From the NCBI RefSeq assembly GCF_000006405.1, contig NW_003209678.1:1-64000 (forward strand): a stretch of DNA of 64,000 nucleotides. Direction: 5' to 3'. The DNA comes from Perkinsus marinus ATCC 50983. Taxonomy: Eukaryota; Perkinsozoa; Perkinsida; Perkinsidae. Below the pieces are notes generated by a model. It made no database searches and was not told where the DNA came from. It worked only from the letters and a program-made list of their open reading frames with translations. A program made the position numbers and the translations under genes. Positions 1 through 11,558 of the stretch are shown in pieces; the stretch's first letter is position 1; each line of letters starts with the position of its first letter.

Positions 1-40
1 TGTCCATGGGGCGTGGGGAATAGAATTCGAAATGGTGTTG

Positions 41-141
41 GAAGGTGAGTGACCACGACAAAGGGTCGTCACTAGCATTCACCTTTCGGCTGCAGCCCAG
101 CGGGAGGACCTGATATTTACCTTGAGCCAGATGGCTACGGT
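41..141 (-). ncRNA. Spliced-leader (SL) RNA gene, copy 1
   Basis: The 21-nt exon at 141-121 reads A followed by CCGTAGCCATCTGGCTCAAG, and a GT donor (GTAAAT) follows directly. This is the dinoflagellate/Perkinsus SL with ATTTTGG reduced to ATCTGG. SL RNA donates this mini-exon to the 5' ends of nuclear mRNAs by trans-splicing. The downstream intron-like part contains a GGCTGCAGCC palindrome and a GTGAC...GTCAC hairpin. A TATA-like run (TTTATATA, 151-144) lies just upstream of the first base. The 3' end is not visible, so 41 is approximate. Confidence 0.85.
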
Positions 142-969
142 GATATATAAAGGCTGAAATTGCGGTCGTGTTGGTTGCATAAACTTCCTGCGCGCCACTT
201 GGTTCCGAATCCTAACCTGTGCTTCGTATGATCATGGGGTGTACCCGCTGGGTAGCGATTTCCATTACTAGGAGCCTCTCATTAGCTGAAGGGATGGAAA
301 GTGCTTAGAATACTGAGAAGCATAAAGGCAATCCGTACTTGTAACGAGAGAATCCTCGGTCCAAGTGCGAATCAGTGATTCTCACGCGCATTCGATTCCC
401 CCTCGCCGCATTTCTCCCCATCACTTCTGATTGATGACTCGCTTGAGCTGTCGGTATTCACACTCCGATCTGTGCGTCCTCTGTTTCATCCAACTCGTCG
501 TAATACTCATTAGAGACGTTAACTGCGCATGCTCCTAGTCTGAGGTTTCCGCACCTTCAACCCCTCCCAGATGTTCGTCACCACAGTAATCAATCCAATG
601 CTGTACCCAGTTTAAAGGCATCACTCCTTATACATCTCTTGTGAGCTTATTTCCGAAATTGATGGTATGCAAACAATTAGTGGTGATTGGTGACACAAAA
701 TAACCGTGAATAGAAAAGGTTATTGGATAACTTTTCTTCACCATTTTCGGGACGGAGTCACCGTTATCTTGTCCTTAACTCATTGCATCTAAAGTAAGGG
801 ATTGAGGGAGGATCAACAAGTCAAGCGGGTCAATGTGAGTTTCTGGGTGACACACGGGTGGCCAATTGCACGGCGGTTAATCGGTCATGCTAAATTCTAG
901 CTAGCGACGATTACTCGATTCAATGGAGCTTGGGAGGATCGAACCCACGGTCGGCTGGAGTGCGGAAGT

Positions 970-1041
970 TCCGATGTAGTCTAGCTGGTTAGGATTCGTG
1001 GTTTTCACCCACGCGACCGGGGTTCGAGTCCCCGCATCGGA
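970..1041 (+). tRNA. tRNA-Glu (anticodon TTC), copy 1
   Basis: The 72-nt cloverleaf has a 7-bp acceptor stem TCCGATG/CATCGGA, anticodon stem CGTGG/CCACG with loop TTTTCAC, and a T arm with GGTTCGAGTCC that matches the B box. The A box is TAGTCTAGCTGG. No intron and no encoded CCA are seen. Confidence 0.95.
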
Positions 1042-1164
1042 ATTCACTCATTAAAGGGTTGAATTTATGGAATCAACTTGACGCATTCTACAATTTCAGT
1101 GTTCAGTCAATAGATTCACAGTCAGTCTTGTGAGCGGGAGAGGGAGAAATTACTTTACCGGTTC

Positions 1165-1234
1165 GCATCATTGGTCTAGTGGTAGAATACAACGTTGCCA
1201 TCGTTGTGACCCGAGTTCGATTCTCGGATGATGC
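1165..1234 (+). tRNA. tRNA-Gly (anticodon GCC), copy 1
   Basis: The 70-nt cloverleaf has acceptor stem GCATCAT/ATGATGC, anticodon stem CAACG/CGTTG with loop TTGCCAT, and T arm CCGAG/CTCGG. A box TGGTCTAGTGG and B box GAGTTCGATTC are intact. A TTTT run a few bases downstream suits Pol III termination. Confidence 0.95.
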
Positions 1235-1410
1235 AGGTTTTCATTGGCCCCTTCCGACCCCTGCCCAATGTTTCCGAGCGCATCACGTTGAACGCGGGGT
1301 TTGACTGATCTTCGCCAAGCTAGGCATGCTGGTCGTTTCAGCTGGCTAATGAGTTCACGGCGAACAACCTTGTCCATGGGGCGTGGGGAATAGAATTCGA
1401 AATGGTGTTG

Positions 1411-1511
1411 GAAGGTGAGTGACCACGACAAAGGGTCGTCACTAGCATTCACCTTTCGGCTGCAGCCCAGCGGGAGGACCTGATATTTACCTTGAGCCAG
1501 ATGGCTACGGT
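1411..1511 (-). ncRNA. Spliced-leader (SL) RNA gene, copy 2
   Basis: This copy is identical to copy 1 and shifted by 1370 bp; the SL exon is 1511-1491. The partial third repeat unit stops matching before the position where a third SL exon would fall. The 3' boundary is again approximate. Confidence 0.85.
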
Positions 1512-2339
1512 GATATATAAAGGCTGAAATTGCGGTCGTGTTGGTTGCATAAACTTCCTGCGCGCCACTTGGTTCCGAATCCTAACCTGTGCTTCGTATG
1601 ATCATGGGGTGTACCCGCTGGGTAGCGATTTCCATTACTAGGAGCCTCTCATTAGCTGAAGGGATGGAAAGTGCTTAGAATACTGAGAAGCATAAAGGCA
1701 ATCCGTACTTGTAACGAGAGAATCCTCGGTCCAAGTGCGAATCAGTGATTCTCACGCGCATTCGATTCCCCCTCGCCGCATTTCTCCCCATCACTTCTGA
1801 TTGATGACTCGCTTGAGCTGTCGGTATTCACACTCCGATCTGTGCGTCCTCTGTTTCATCCAACTCGTCGTAATACTCATTAGAGACGTTAACTGCGCAT
1901 GCTCCTAGTCTGAGGTTTCCGCACCTTCAACCCCTCCCAGATGTTCGTCACCACAGTAATCAATCCAATGCTGTACCCAGTTTAAAGGCATCACTCCTTA
2001 TACATCTCTTGTGAGCTTATTTCCGAAATTGATGGTATGCAAACAATTAGTGGTGATTGGTGACACAAAATAACCGTGAATAGAAAAGGTTATTGGATAA
2101 CTTTTCTTCACCATTTTCGGGACGGAGTCACCGTTATCTTGTCCTTAACTCATTGCATCTAAAGTAAGGGATTGAGGGAGGATCAACAAGTCAAGCGGGT
2201 CAATGTGAGTTTCTGGGTGACACACGGGTGGCCAATTGCACGGCGGTTAATCGGTCATGCTAAATTCTAGCTAGCGACGATTACTCGATTCAATGGAGCT
2301 TGGGAGGATCGAACCCACGGTCGGCTGGAGTGCGGAAGT

Positions 2340-2411
2340 TCCGATGTAGTCTAGCTGGTTAGGATTCGTGGTTTTCACCCACGCGACCGGGGTTCGAGTC
2401 CCCGCATCGGA
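2340..2411 (+). tRNA. tRNA-Glu (anticodon TTC), copy 2
   Basis: Identical to the copy at 970-1041, in the second tandem unit; all stems and both internal promoter boxes are intact. Confidence 0.95.
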
Positions 2412-2534
2412 ATTCACTCATTAAAGGGTTGAATTTATGGAATCAACTTGACGCATTCTACAATTTCAGTGTTCAGTCAATAGATTCACAGTCAGTCTTG
2501 TGAGCGGGAGAGGGAGAAATTACTTTACCGGTTC

Positions 2535-2604
2535 GCATCATTGGTCTAGTGGTAGAATACAACGTTGCCATCGTTGTGACCCGAGTTCGATTCTCGGATG
2601 ATGC
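2535..2604 (+). tRNA. tRNA-Gly (anticodon GCC), copy 2
   Basis: Identical to the copy at 1165-1234, in the second tandem unit, with the same downstream TTTT run. Confidence 0.95.
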
Positions 2605-2930
2605 AGGTTTTCATTGGCCCCTTCCGACCCCTGCCCAATGTTTCCGAGCGCATCACGTTGAACGCGGGGTTTGACTGATCTTCGCCAAGCTAGGCATGCT
2701 GGTCGTTTCAGCTGGCTAATGAGTTCACGGCGAACAACCTTGTCCATGGGGCGTGGGGAATAGAATTCGAAAGGGTGTTGAGGATATCTCCGCACCCCTG
2801 GTGATTTACCAGTGGTGAATAATAGTACGTAAGCCGATAATTGAGTGGGAAAAAGGGACACAGTATTTAACCTTTCCCCCTGCACGCAACGCCATCCAAT
2901 TTCCGGTGTTGAATAATAGTCATGCACAAC

Positions 2931-3479
2931 TCAAATGATAGAAGAGTCGCGAACACTCATGTGTAATGCACGACTCTTCCCCAACATTCGCTGAGTAGCC
3001 TCGCACTGTTCAGCTAGTCTTCTGATCACCTCATCGACAACATCGTTATTGGGAGGCGAATCCTTTGCCATGATGACACTGTTCGGAGTGGCCTCGGCCG
3101 ATTCTGTCACACCGCCGTCCAATATCGGAGGCTTTCTCGTCGCCGATCTCTCGGCTTGTAACTCGAGTGTTGCCAGTCTGCTATCAAGCTCGTCGAGACG
3201 CGACTCCACTCGCTCCACAAGCTTATCCAACTTTCGATCAACCGAGTTGATTGTCTTCATGAGTCGCTCCGTAGACTCGACCAAAGCGTTCACATCAACA
3301 GCCGGATCATTCAAGACAGGTTCACTTCTTGTATCCTCGATTGGAGCGAGACCTCCGACGACGTCGTCTCCTGGATGCTCTTTTCCTTGGTCCAATATGA
3401 TGCCGCCTACTTTTTGGGTTGGTCTGAGTAAGCAGCTTGTTCCTAACCAGGCAGCCACTGAATCCAATGGCGAGCGCAT
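2931..3479 (-). CDS. Small coiled-coil protein
   Basis: An uninterrupted frame of 182 codons from ATG at 3479. Residues about 68-115 form a heptad-like stretch (TERLMKTINSVDRKLDKLVE and on) predicting a coiled coil, and a second short helix lies near the C-terminus. No family is recognised. A CCCTAG about 35 bases upstream of the ATG could be the SL trans-splice acceptor. The first about 30 codons could hide a short intron. It lies 103 bp from the stop of the next minus-strand gene. The function cannot be given; a structural or scaffold role is only a guess from the coiled coil. Confidence 0.6.
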   Translation of the reverse strand: MRSPLDSVAAWLGTSCLLRPTQKVGGIILDQGKEHPGDDVVGGLAPIEDTRSEPVLNDPAVDVNALVESTERLMKTINSVDRKLDKLVERVESRLDELDSRLATLELQAERSATRKPPILDGGVTESAEATPNSVIMAKDSPPNNDVVDEVIRRLAEQCEATQRMLGKSRALHMSVRDSSII

Positions 3480-3582
3480 TTCAACCGTTAATACTCATGC
3501 CCGTAGAAACTAGGGTGGGACAGGGTGAAGTTCATTCTTTGGCCGACCCGGAACGAGAGAAACAAATCCCAATTTCTGATGC

Positions 3583-5841
3583 TCACTGCGAGATTGGCTG
3601 CTGTAGATGTCCTCCTAGTTGCTTGTCTAATTTGAGAAGCCCCTCTGCCACTTCAGCTGTCATATCCAACTTTTTCAATAGAAATCCATTCGAGAAGAAC
3701 TGCTGCAGCGTGATGCAAGGGTTGATATGGAGAACCTCCCGCATAAATTTGTAAACAATCTGAAGCAAGACTTATGAAGTCTTCATCAGGATTGAACTAC
3801 TCACCTGCATGAACTGCAGATCCGACTTATATGCTCCAAATTGCTCATACTTCTGATGAATGTGGAGGGTTATCCGCGGTGACATCGATAAGAAAAAGTA
3901 ATGGTATATAATAAGGAGATCCGAAGCCTTGCCTGATGTGACAATTCTTTTCGATGTAGATCAAGAAGAACCATCGAAGATATTACCATTGCTCAGAAGC
4001 CTGTCATAGTAAGAACTGTCGGGAGGTTCGTGATGGCATTTGCGGAGTTGCGTTAAGAGCTTCATTGCTGCCAACCGCACGCGATGTTGGGAGTTCTTCA
4101 GAACGAGAGCTGGGGTCATAACAATGCGAAACACAGGCAACCACAGTTCTGAATAGAGATAGTTGCGCCGGATCATTAGGATCGACTAATTCGGCGATTA
4201 CTGGTCGTGTTCTCATCGAAAGTCTTGCACAGAAGGCTTCGATAAAGTCGTTATCATCCCGACGTTTGCCCGCCCACGATGGACGATCCATCGTATATCA
4301 GATTGAGGTAACACAGAGCATTATCGACTGAATGCAAAAAAGAGCAAGTATGTAGCGAGAGGGAAATAGCATACTGGCACTGGGTACTGCCGTAAACTGG
4401 TGAATTAGTGGAATCAGCCAATCTATGTAGCAGTGTCGGTCGATAGAAATGAAAACGAGCCTATGCATTACCAAACGATCGCAAAATGTAAATAATTACG
4501 CTGATGGAGTAGTAGAACTCTTCATGTGAGCTTCGCCGAACTGAAAGTAAAACTGGGATGAGAACTATGGTGGAATGAGTCAGTACTTTCTTGGCGAGGT
4601 GCTGCACTCGCTGCTCTGAAGGAACCACATTGTTATGGATAGCGATATCAATTAACTGTGATACGAACCTAATATCGTACTCGCCCCATTTAGAGTGATA
4701 TCTGATGAAAAAAAAGCTATACTGCATTTGAGTACAAGTGTGAAGTGACCCTACGTGACGAGTCGAGCTTTGCCAACAGCTAGGGCATATTCCGATGCTT
4801 CTTCTTCAGTGAAAGCATGTCTGAGCAATACGCAACGATCCGCAGGTGAATATAACCACAAACCCTCGGTAGGAAATGCAACCCAGGGCGCACCTCGCGA
4901 AGAGTGCGGGGAACATCCTCCGGCTTTTCGCTTGATCGGGGAAGGGTGGATCGGTGAACTCGTCCAAAACACTCGAGGGATCGACCTAGTAACCGCAAAT
5001 CACGACTCAGGTCAGCTACGTCGCTCCTGCACCTTTCCACCGTTTAGTTTCCGAGTCTTGAGAAGTAATTTCTGTCTGAGCAAACTACGTTCTTCCCATT
5101 CTGGATGCACCCATCGACTACGGGACCGATCACGCTCATAATGCAATCGTGCACTGTAAGCTGCCTGAATAAATACCTTTATCTGAGTGAGAGGGCTGTG
5201 ACCCCAGGTACCCATTCCTGATTGACATCAACAGCTTTAGCGCGATGTTGGGATGGCCCTGGGATAGGAATACTGTTCTCTGAAACATCTTCCTTAACTA
5301 TGTCTTCCGAATCATCAGAACAAGGACCGAGGATAGTCGCGTGATGAGCATCTGCGTTGTCGCAAGGCGCCGCGCCACGAGGTGTTCTGAATAGCGAGCT
5401 GCAAAGCACAGGTATACCAGTCATCCAAGGGGACTACTCGTCGTCGGTCGCTTGTTGAATCTTTTCGAGTTTGTCAACATCCTCGATCGCAGAGGACACA
5501 GTTGCCGATCTCGGTGAAGGCAATGAGGTTGATTGCCCCGAGGGTCTAGGAGTGACCAATCCGAATCAGCAACACTGCTCCACTGAAAATGCCTACTTTA
5601 TCGCGAAGGCATCAAACAGTGGACCAGCACTCTTATCCGATTGGTCTAAGGAGGAATGGTGGTGTTCACCTCGTAATTTCATGACCCAGTATAGAGCCGA
5701 GTTTTGTGCACCCTTCCCTCCAGGAGGGTGCACTTTGGCATCAATAATCTGATCAGTCTCATCGAGGTCACGCGGAGCTCCCTAATACATCACTACCAGT
5801 GACGGTTCCATTGGTAGGTCAACAGATTGGATGGTGGCCAT
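3583..5841 (-). CDS. Multi-exon helical-repeat (HEAT/ARM-like) protein
   Basis: Joining frames across introns of about 39-60 nt in consistent phase gives one protein of roughly 560 residues, from MATIQSVDLPMEPSL (ATG at 5841) to LGGHLQQPISQ (stop at 3583). Three apparently separate reading frames fuse this way; for example a 53-nt intron with a long pyrimidine tract removes the stop near 4751. The N-terminal third is Ser/Asp-rich and disordered. The C-terminal half is packed with amphipathic helices such as VLKNSQHRVRLAAMKLLTQL, resembling HEAT or ARM repeats. I do not recognise the family. An alternative view is two genes split at 4751, but the intron at that point makes one gene more likely. 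Confidence 0.6.
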
Positions 5842-5936
5842 AAAAACAGGTAACTATAATATTGACCCCATGGGCGTTGTCGATCCTCAATGCAACAAGC
5901 ACTCGTTTAGCAAGTATGAGGCCAATGAAGAGACAA

Positions 5937-7670
5937 TCAAGCGTCTTTTCCTGTGATGCTGACTTTAACGGCCTTACTGCTGCGTTTCTTGCTTTTCCCT
6001 CCAGCAGTCATCAGATGACGCTTCAGTCGACCTGGGTAGGATCCAGTTGATATGATTAGCATGAAATATGAAGCATCTCACCTTTAACAGTGCCAGGATC
6101 CAGTCTCTCCTTGTGAGCAGCTTCAACGTTGGACACTGGTTGAATCCTATACGTCCCTGCTCCCGATAAAGGTTGCGTAGCTGAACAGGCGACGGAGCAT
6201 TATGATTAAACGAAGACCAATCCACGAGTACCGTACCATCGAGAGCAGCACCCCGATTTGGAATCATTGCATGCCTCCTACTCTGTACCTTCTGTTGTTG
6301 TTCAGCTGTTAACCGAGGACCCTGATTGTCCAGCACTTGTACACACAACATTGAGGGTGAACATTACCTTCTGCTTCTGGATGGCTCTTGAAGCTTGCCG
6401 CATATCCTCAGCGGTGGCCTTGATATACCTCGATACAGTAGGAGCAAATTCCATACCATCTCACGGCACGGCCAAGTCCTACTTCGATATGTTGCCTCGA
6501 CTTTCATTCCCTTGGTTCTGGATAAGCTTGAGCCAGTGCTGGATGAGTTGTTCCTCGATAACCTGGGAGGAGATCCTGTTGAAAGCATGTTGATGCTCTG
6601 AGTGGACTCACAGTGTTCTCAGTAGTCTCGTCCTTGTGATAGTACATGTCCTTCACTGCCCAGCCAACTCGACTTGTCTTCAAGACATCTAATGTTATAT
6701 GAGGGAGGAGCTGGTTATTGAGTAACTAAACAATTGAAGCAAGCGTTCGAATTTCGGTGGTCTCCTAGGATAGACTCACATCTAAGAGCGTTCTACGGAC
6801 ATTGTAGTTTGGCAGCGCCCCTTTTGCACCTGCAGTCGCATTAGATTAGCAGTTCCCAATAATAGCACAAGACTCACCAACAAGAGCAAGCCAGTCGGCT
6901 ATCGCGGAGAGTCCTCCAGCCTCAATGAAAGGCTCTTGCCAAGCCTACCAAACATTTCTGATTAATTGAGATAGCGCATGACTCTACCTGCTTAACAAGA
7001 ATTCCGCGGATTTTCTCCAGCATCTGTAATTTCGCTAATGCGGGTTGTCCTGACATGGACGTGAACGCTGAAATCGAAGTTCAAAATCAACTAATAGCTA
7101 CCAGTGGTCAAGGACTCCCGATCCGCGGCCGATACATCATACATACTATTCACCAATGACTCCATTCTCTCGAATCTGAAACGTCGAGTGAAGAGACAAG
7201 AATCAATCAGCCAATCTCACTTCTCTCCCGAGTCCATTTCCTTCTTCTTCCTACGCTTCTTGAGACGATCGAGGGCCTTTCACATAAGTTGCTACACATA
7301 ACACCAACCATCACACATCCTACAGGTTGCAGCAGCTTGCTCTCTCGAGGCTTCTTTTCAAGGCTGTGGCCCATTTCTCCATCCTCGCCCTCAGATTCTT
7401 CCGATGATGAGGAACTGCTACTGCCCGAGATCTCACCAGATGGTGAACCTACGTATATTCGTAAGAACAAAACCTTTCGGAATTAAATGTGATACCCTCA
7501 GCATCTCCACGTGGCTGACCGCCTGTAGACACGTCCGATTCATCGTCGAGCACGCCCTTCCTCAGTCGTGTTTCTTTACCCTCTTGTGGGGGTTTGGTCA
7601 CCTGGGTTTGTGCTATAGGAAGGTCATCAAGATTTTCGCCGAAGAGCTCATTCCAATTCTCGTCGGACAT
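5937..7670 (-). CDS. IWS1: Transcription elongation factor IWS1/Spn1
   Basis: This is the Spt6 partner that works with RNA polymerase II in the nucleus during elongation and mRNA processing. ATG at 7670 starts an acidic, serine-rich N-terminus (MSDENWNELFGENLDDL). A basic patch LKKRRKKKEM follows, then the TFIIS N-terminal (LW) domain, including KGALPNYNVRRTLLD and VLKTSRVGWAVKDMYYHKDE. The C-terminus ends SSKAVKVSITGKDA, aligning with the conserved AVKISIEG end of animal IWS1. About ten introns of 34-79 nt were removed in phase; the first two are 47 nt each. The stop is at 5937. The next gene downstream on the same strand starts 95 bp away. Confidence 0.88.
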
Positions 7671-7984
7671 TCGGAAAGGGTCGGGACACAACTGGACTTG
7701 ACAAGGATAGGCATATGCTCATATGGGCATACCATGAGGACCGACGCATCCGCGGGGATGCTCGAGAGGACGATCAGAAGTAGGAACCAAACACACACGG
7801 AGCGAAGTAATCTTTCAAAGTTTATAATTAAGAATCAGAGTCGTTGAGGAACATGCGGATGATCATTCACGAGTGTAGAGATATATTGCAACACTGGAGC
7901 AGTCATCGGGCACGAGACACATCTGCACACCCATCAGAGCACGTTTGCCATTGTTCACTGAGCGGACTTACTACAATCGGCCAG

Positions 7985-10240
7985 TCAGAGAGCAGATCGA
8001 AACCGTTCTTGTAACGGATGGCCTCCCAAACCTCCAGCCCCCAGGGGAATCTATGATTACTCATGAAGAACCGGCAATGCACGAAATGGCGGATGAGACC
8101 ACCCGGTGGCTTACAGTGTCGCAACTATCCTCTACGGACTCTACCCTCGGCAAGAGTGAAGGAATACTCAAATCCACCTATGGAATGCTTCGACAGAAGA
8201 CCTATGTATACAGCTCATATAGTACTATTAGGCTGCCTTCGACTCGTGCGATGATCCCTTGCCCTCCTCTGAGGAAGAGAAAAAAGTCTACTCGAACAAA
8301 CGAATGACCTGCCTACTCAGGAGTGACTCCCAAGGGGAGGCTCAACAATTCCTCACTGAGATCAAGATCAGGGGAACTGGAGTACAATAGACTAGTCAGT
8401 TGTGGCGTACGCCAAGTCCTTACTCTTCTAGAGCGAGTATGGATTCACCATCGGCTACGGGATGTTCTGGGGTAGAAGTCACTGAGTCGAGGAGGGATAG
8501 CTCTACGAGAGCTGAACCATCACCCGATGGTGGGGAGCATGCAGTGCTCCGATCAGGACTAACTCCCGTGTCAACATTCTGACCTGAGGAGATAAACCTG
8601 AGACGTATACCCTACTCCCCATCCTTCATACACCATGACTCTTCGATGGCATCAACCTCAGGGCTCCATCCCATCCCAGGAAGATCAATCGATACCTGGA
8701 CAAATCGAGAGATGCCGCAACATCTCCCGAATCACTCTACGCGATACCTCCCCGCGGGCTAGCTCATCTCTGTGTCCTGTACGATGCAGTGACGATGCCA
8801 GCATGAAATCAATGGGCGGAGTTACTAATATGGAGAAACAAAGACGAATAACGTAGGTGCATGCAGATCACATACAATCCGTAATCCCATCGGTTGTCCC
8901 TGTTCGTCTCCTTTTGCCGGGGGCTATCTCCGCATTATGTGATGGAGGGGCCCAAGGGCTCTCTCCTTCCATGCAGGACATACCAGGAGTACCATCCAAT
9001 GTAGTCGGATCTCTGTGCACGGAGGGACTGCGCAAAAATATATAGATGAGTGTAATACAGCTGTAGCTCGCACTCGGTCGGATCTCCACCTTTTGGTAGT
9101 AGACAAAGCATCTCGGCCTCCTGTATGCCCTTGCGTGGTGGAGTTATGTTGGTTCGTGCGATACCGGTAGCACAATGTTCATCAGCTGCTAGTTGACCAG
9201 TTGGAAATGGCGTCGGACTGGGTGATGGACCTGTGCATACGAGAACAGCAAAAGAATGTTGATATCCGAGCGGCCCCATAGAGAAGTTGTTCCCACAACA
9301 AAGCACTACTCATCTCGCCCTTCCTCATCATCGATGACTCTGAATTGATCGACGCCCTTCTCTGGTACCCTTGAGACTTCCTCTTATTTCGACGAATCGT
9401 TGAGTACCTAAGAGTAGAGACATCAACTATGAAGCCACTCAATCGATAGCAGTGAGCGTAACTCCATAAATGATACGGTCTGTATTCTGAAAACACGAAT
9501 GACCTATCAACCGACGTGATTCTCACCACAGATTCTTTATCGCATTGTCTGTGCGTCCTGGTAGGAGCTTAGCTATTTCCGCCCATCGGTTACCAAAGCG
9601 ATTGTGGGCTTCAAAGATGATACGATGTTCTTCCTCGGTCCAGGGCCTCTTATCGACCTGATAGGAGGCCAACAAATGAGAAATAAAACACTGTCCAGCC
9701 TACCTTTGGATCAAGATGGTTATGCCAACGCTCCCTGCACTGCTTTGCGGTCCTAGTTATAGTATTCTTATGGAGTCTGGTTAGTGCCTCAGCGATGAGA
9801 GTCCAATTCTTCGTTCCATTCGAAGCCACAGCTTGTCTGACATTGAGCGATTCCAGTAACATGCAATCAGCTCCCACCTGATGAGTTCATCCTCTTCCTC
9901 AAGCCACTGCCGCCTCTCGCTATTCGCCAGTACTCCTCCAGACTTGGCAGCATCAGCTCGAGCCCCACTGGAAAGAACAGAATCGGACGAGGGTTGCGGG
10001 GAGCTGGTTGGAGGATCTTGCAAAACTGAAGCAGATGCCGATCACTCCAACTGTGATACTTAGATCGTAGTCACCCGCGGTAGCGAGGAATGTAGACCAC
10101 GAAGTATTTGTTGCGTCATGGTCTGTCGTTGAAGAGGAGGATGATGAGAGTATGTTTGAGATGGCCTCGTCTAGGGCCTGGTCCAATGCAGCAGTGGTTG
10201 GTAACGCTTGAGTGGGGTCAACAAAATCTTTGCAGTTCAT
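7985..10240 (-). CDS. R2R3-type MYB transcription factor
   Basis: Two complete SANT/MYB repeats lie within the first 200 residues. R2 is [20 protein letters not shown]...NWTLIAEAL...[15 protein letters not shown], and R3 is [20 protein letters not shown]...[27 protein letters not shown]. All spaced tryptophans are present except the last of R3, which follows the usual aliphatic pattern. The repeats bind DNA, so the protein is a sequence-specific regulator or a Cdc5-like factor; the R3 ending IKN.WYST favours a regulator. The N-terminus is Ser-rich. After the DNA-binding region, in-phase introns of 47-79 nt link further disordered exons to about 7985, where the last exon and stop are uncertain (an alternative last-exon frame reads [19 protein letters not shown]). 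Confidence 0.82.
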
Positions 10241-10474
10241 AAAAACAACCGAAAAACTATCATATCACATCAACATCCCGAAACGCAGCATAAAGGAAGC
10301 CACTCATATCGACCAGATAGGATGAGCACGAATGGACAGCTGACACGTGTTGCACAAGGATGGTGCTGACACGACTTCCCTCCCTCGATTAGCAAAGTAC
10401 TACGACACAAGACGAGTAACTCATCGTGATCATATGGATGAGTAAATATGCAGCATCCACCTCGGCGTCTACCG

Positions 10475-11558
10475 TCAATCTTCCTCGTCCTTATTGGGCG
10501 GAGCATGATCATGCTCTGGTGAACGCCACAGACGATAATCTTCCGGCCACATCAGAGGGAACATTCCTGTGATAACGAGGTTTATCAAAGAGACTACCCA
10601 CTGGTCACTGGTCTCACCCAGAAAACAACCGATGAGTACCCCGACAACATTCCCAGCTGTCTTTGTGAGAGCTACAGAATGCAACATACGTTGTGCCTTG
10701 GTTAAATTAGGGTCAGGAAGACCCATTCTCTGCAATAGAGAGATGTGTATCAGTAAGAGAGTACATATGTAGGTAATACATGAGTGAAAGCTTCGACTGT
10801 GCTCCCCAGCCATATCCCTGATACATCCCCGATGGAATTACCCAAAGCTGCAGCTGCCAGAGTAGTAATACCAAGTGCGGCACCTAGAAATACCCAATAG
10901 AAGATACTACGAAGGATCATCACTTGCTTATCACCTAGCTTTGCATCTATGAAGTCACCTGCGACCAACATGATACTGTTGTCCAAGAAACCGAAACCAA
11001 CAAAAGGGATGGCTGCTGTTAGGAAAGTTTGCCGTAGTTGCCAGCTTAGAAGAGAGTCCTCAGAAAGCTAATTGCGATAGTAGTTGTTCAGACTACAATG
11101 TCGGCCGTGGAGCATGCATCTCGCCATCAGCTTCTACTGATTGAAATGAAGATGTACTCGGAGCCTCTCTCCCAACGTGCGCCATTCTATACAATGAATC
11201 ATACGTAAACCATACAACCAGTCATACGAATTACTTCCTGGTTGAATTTTCTAATTCCGCATCACAAGCTGAGTCCTCGAGAATGTCTGGAGAGAGCTGA
11301 TCCATTTCCTCTTGTATGCATCGCAATGCATCCTCCATAGCCGAGTTAGCTGCTAATTTATCATGCAGATCTTCTCGAGCTGCTATCCTCTGCAAGATGC
11401 TCAGTCTCTTCAATCGACCACTCTCCCGATCTGCCAAGGAGCTGTTGGCGAAGCGAGTCGTTCTCATAGCACTTACTAGAAGATGTGAAGTACCGCAAAC
11501 CGACACCTCTAACTCTCGTGACTAGCCGCATCGTTGACTGTGGTGCAAATACAAACAT
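10475..11558 (-). CDS. TMEM65: TMEM65-like mitochondrial membrane protein
   Basis: Seven exons give about 255 residues. The conserved core reads AAIPFVGFGFLDNSIMLVAG, then GAALGITTLAAAALGNSIGD, then GNVVGVLIGCFLGMFPLMWP. This matches the TMEM65 family signature (VPFVGFGFLDNAIMI, GISTLAAAALGN, GC.LGMFPL) with three membrane segments. TMEM65 is an inner-mitochondrial-membrane protein implicated in animals in ion homeostasis. The N-terminus MFVFAPQSTMRLVTRVRGVG is Arg-rich and acid-free, as expected of a mitochondrial presequence. Introns are 46-52 nt. The acidic C-terminal tail ends HAPPNKDEED. Confidence 0.88.

Larger units (their letters stand above)
1..2772. repeat. Tandem array of a 1370-bp SL RNA/tRNA unit
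   Basis: Positions 1-1370 and 1371-2740 appear identical base for base, and 2741-2772 begins a third copy that then diverges. Each full unit holds one SL RNA gene on the minus strand and tRNA-Glu and tRNA-Gly on the plus strand. The window begins inside the array, so more copies may lie to the left. The identity implies a recent duplication, concerted evolution or an assembly artefact. The phase of the unit is arbitrary. Confidence 0.95.

Noticed and set aside
907-955. A tRNA-like GGGTTCGATCC on the minus strand beside tRNA-Glu
   Set aside because: The T stem has mismatches and no acceptor or anticodon arm can be formed from the flanking bases.
1-2772. A CRISPR-like or rDNA array
   Set aside because: The unit is 1370 bp with no short direct repeats and spacers, and no rRNA-like sequence was found; it is an SL/tRNA array.
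1168-2927. Minus-strand open frames overlapping the tRNA genes and repeat units
   Set aside because: They run antisense through tRNA genes and repeat identically only because the DNA repeats; their composition is not protein-like.
5424-5441. Two genes separated by only nine bases (stop at 5434, next apparent start at 5424)
   Set aside because: A 39-nt GT-AG intron joins the frames in phase and removes the stop, so one gene is more likely. The same test merged the frames at 7217/7165, 8868/8804 and 12492/12468.
6526-6546. CTTGAGCCAG, equal to the first ten antisense bases of the SL exon
   Set aside because: The match stops after ten bases and lies within IWS1; a chance match, not an SL relict.
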